From: Myroides profundi
GTDB lineage: Bacteria > Bacteroidota > Bacteroidia > Flavobacteriales > Flavobacteriaceae
DNA length: 64,000 nt
NCBI RefSeq assembly: GCF_000833025.1
Contig: NZ_CP010817.1
Span: forward strand, 1,798,001 to 1,862,000
Direction: 5' to 3'
Both the position numbers and the translations under genes were made by a program. A model generated the notes under the pieces. The model ran no database searches, was not told the DNA's origin, and saw only the letters and a list, made by a program, of their open reading frames with translations. Positions 63,226 through 64,000 of the stretch are shown here, piece by piece. The first letter of the stretch is position 1, and every line of letters begins with the position of its first letter.

Positions 63226-63739
63226 ATGAACTATGAGTTGATTTATAAAGGATGCATAAATATAGAGTAAATAACGAGAATGAATTGTTGTTTTTGTTGA
63301 ATAATTGGTAAGGGAAGATCGAAGTGTTGTTTTTGATAGTAGCAACTTATTTTATAATTCAAGGATAATCGACTTAGTTAAATTATACCTAAGATAAATC
63401 AGTCTTAGTATAACTCATCTATAAAATATCTTTGATTAATTAGATTATATTACGATACAGTTTACTACTTCTTGTCATTTGTGTTTTGAGCTATTTTCAT
63501 CTCGCATTAGACTAATATGCTATACTTTGTATAGTTTTAGTTTTGTAATATCTTTTTAAGATATTACAAATTATAACCAAAAGATTTTCTCGAGACTCTG
63601 CCTCAGGGTAGTTCATTAAAAATACTAATTGATATGGCAATAAGCGGCATTTTTTGGCTTTCATAGAAAAGAAGTCTTTACTAATTAATCTTGTCAATTG
63701 TATTATAATTCCTATTTTTAAAAACCAATATTAATTATT
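63226..63739. other. 514-bp region without a convincing gene
   Basis: AT-rich. A palindrome TAATATCTT/AAGATATTA around 63547-63567 is visible. A minus-strand frame at 63512-63697 is not supported by any feature. Confidence 0.3.
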
Positions 63740-64000
63740 ATGAACCATTTAAAAGTGAGAGACTATCTAAAAAGCAAGGGTTTTGAAGATCGTTTTATTG
63801 AATTTAAGGAGAGTACAGCTACTGTAGGTGAAGCTGCAATTGCGATTGGTTGTGATAGCGACCAAATAGCAAAGAGTATAACACTTTATGCCCCAGAAGA
63901 GGGAACTGCTATTCTTGTCGTCGCTTCAGGAAATAGTAAAATAGATAATAAATCTTTTAAAGACACTTTTGGTATTAAAGCTAAGATGCTTAAATATGAA
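63740..64000 (+). CDS. YbaK/EbsC-type aminoacyl-tRNA deacylase (partial)
   Basis: The first 87 residues, MNHLKVRDYLKSKGFEDRFIEF to the window end. The motif EAAIAIGCDSDQIAKSITL followed by AILVVASGNSKIDNKSF is that of YbaK/EbsC proteins, which hydrolyse mischarged tRNAs. The C-terminal half with the active-site parts lies outside. Confidence 0.85.
   Translation, partial: MNHLKVRDYLKSKGFEDRFIEFKESTATVGEAAIAIGCDSDQIAKSITLYAPEEGTAILVVASGNSKIDNKSFKDTFGIKAKMLKYE

Noticed and set aside
63512..63697. 61-residue frame on the minus strand
   Set aside because: It crosses a palindrome and shows no coding feature; it could be a relic but is not supported.

Overview
The window is an AT-rich chromosomal segment of a Flavobacteriaceae bacterium. 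A Myroides-like organism is my best guess, inferred from protein style and not proven. Supporting signs are promoters of the Bacteroidetes type (TTG-N17-23-TAnnTTTG, seen exactly upstream of mnmA and tRNA-Ser), a YfhO/DUF4834 gene set, an IntDOT-type integrase and cbb3 oxidase genes.

Left part (1-25.6 kb) is ordinary core genome: a partial erythromycin-esterase-like gene, a LysP-like permease, a Crp-family regulator, pyrG, yidC, proC, mnmA, a nitronate monooxygenase-like flavoprotein, acs, hemN, a rhodanese, DUF4834 and YfhO proteins, a glycosyltransferase, uvrA, an ECF sigma factor, nth and a serine-hydrolase-fold protein. Oddities are a terminator that abuts the proC start codon, an endonuclease III without its Fe-S cysteines, and a beta-lactamase-fold protein without its catalytic residues.

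Middle part (25.8-53.2 kb) is accessory DNA integrated at the 3' end of tRNA-Ser(UGA). The 16-17 bp tRNA end is repeated at 25889, 48239 and 53111, giving two tandem units. Unit A (about 22 kb) has a tyrosine integrase, a possible excisionase, a small regulator, a decayed AbiEii/IS4 fusion, a four-gene operon ending in a small secreted two-cysteine peptide, and a defence block. The defence block holds a helicase-nuclease fusion, an HNH + zinc-hook ATPase pair, Hachiman (hamAB) and Kiwa (kwaAB). Unit B (about 4.9 kb) has no integrase. It carries an Rhs remnant, a CPBP protease, an uncharacterised protein, a lipoprotein and a HEPN-motif protein that could be a single-gene defence. A pair of diverged 170-bp elements with conserved palindromes precedes two of the defence-type loci.

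Right part (53.2-64 kb) returns to chromosome-like genes: a cbb3-type oxidase cluster with unusual architecture (ccoN with a long N-terminal extension, ccoO fused to an extra cytochrome c domain, two small membrane proteins), then two MocR-type regulators flanking an alpha/beta hydrolase and glyA, and a partial YbaK-type deacylase.

The most promising places for undescribed biology are the peptide operon (29.9-33.8 kb), the HEPN gene of unit B, the HNH + AAA_13 pair, and the repeated regulatory-looking element upstream of defence genes.
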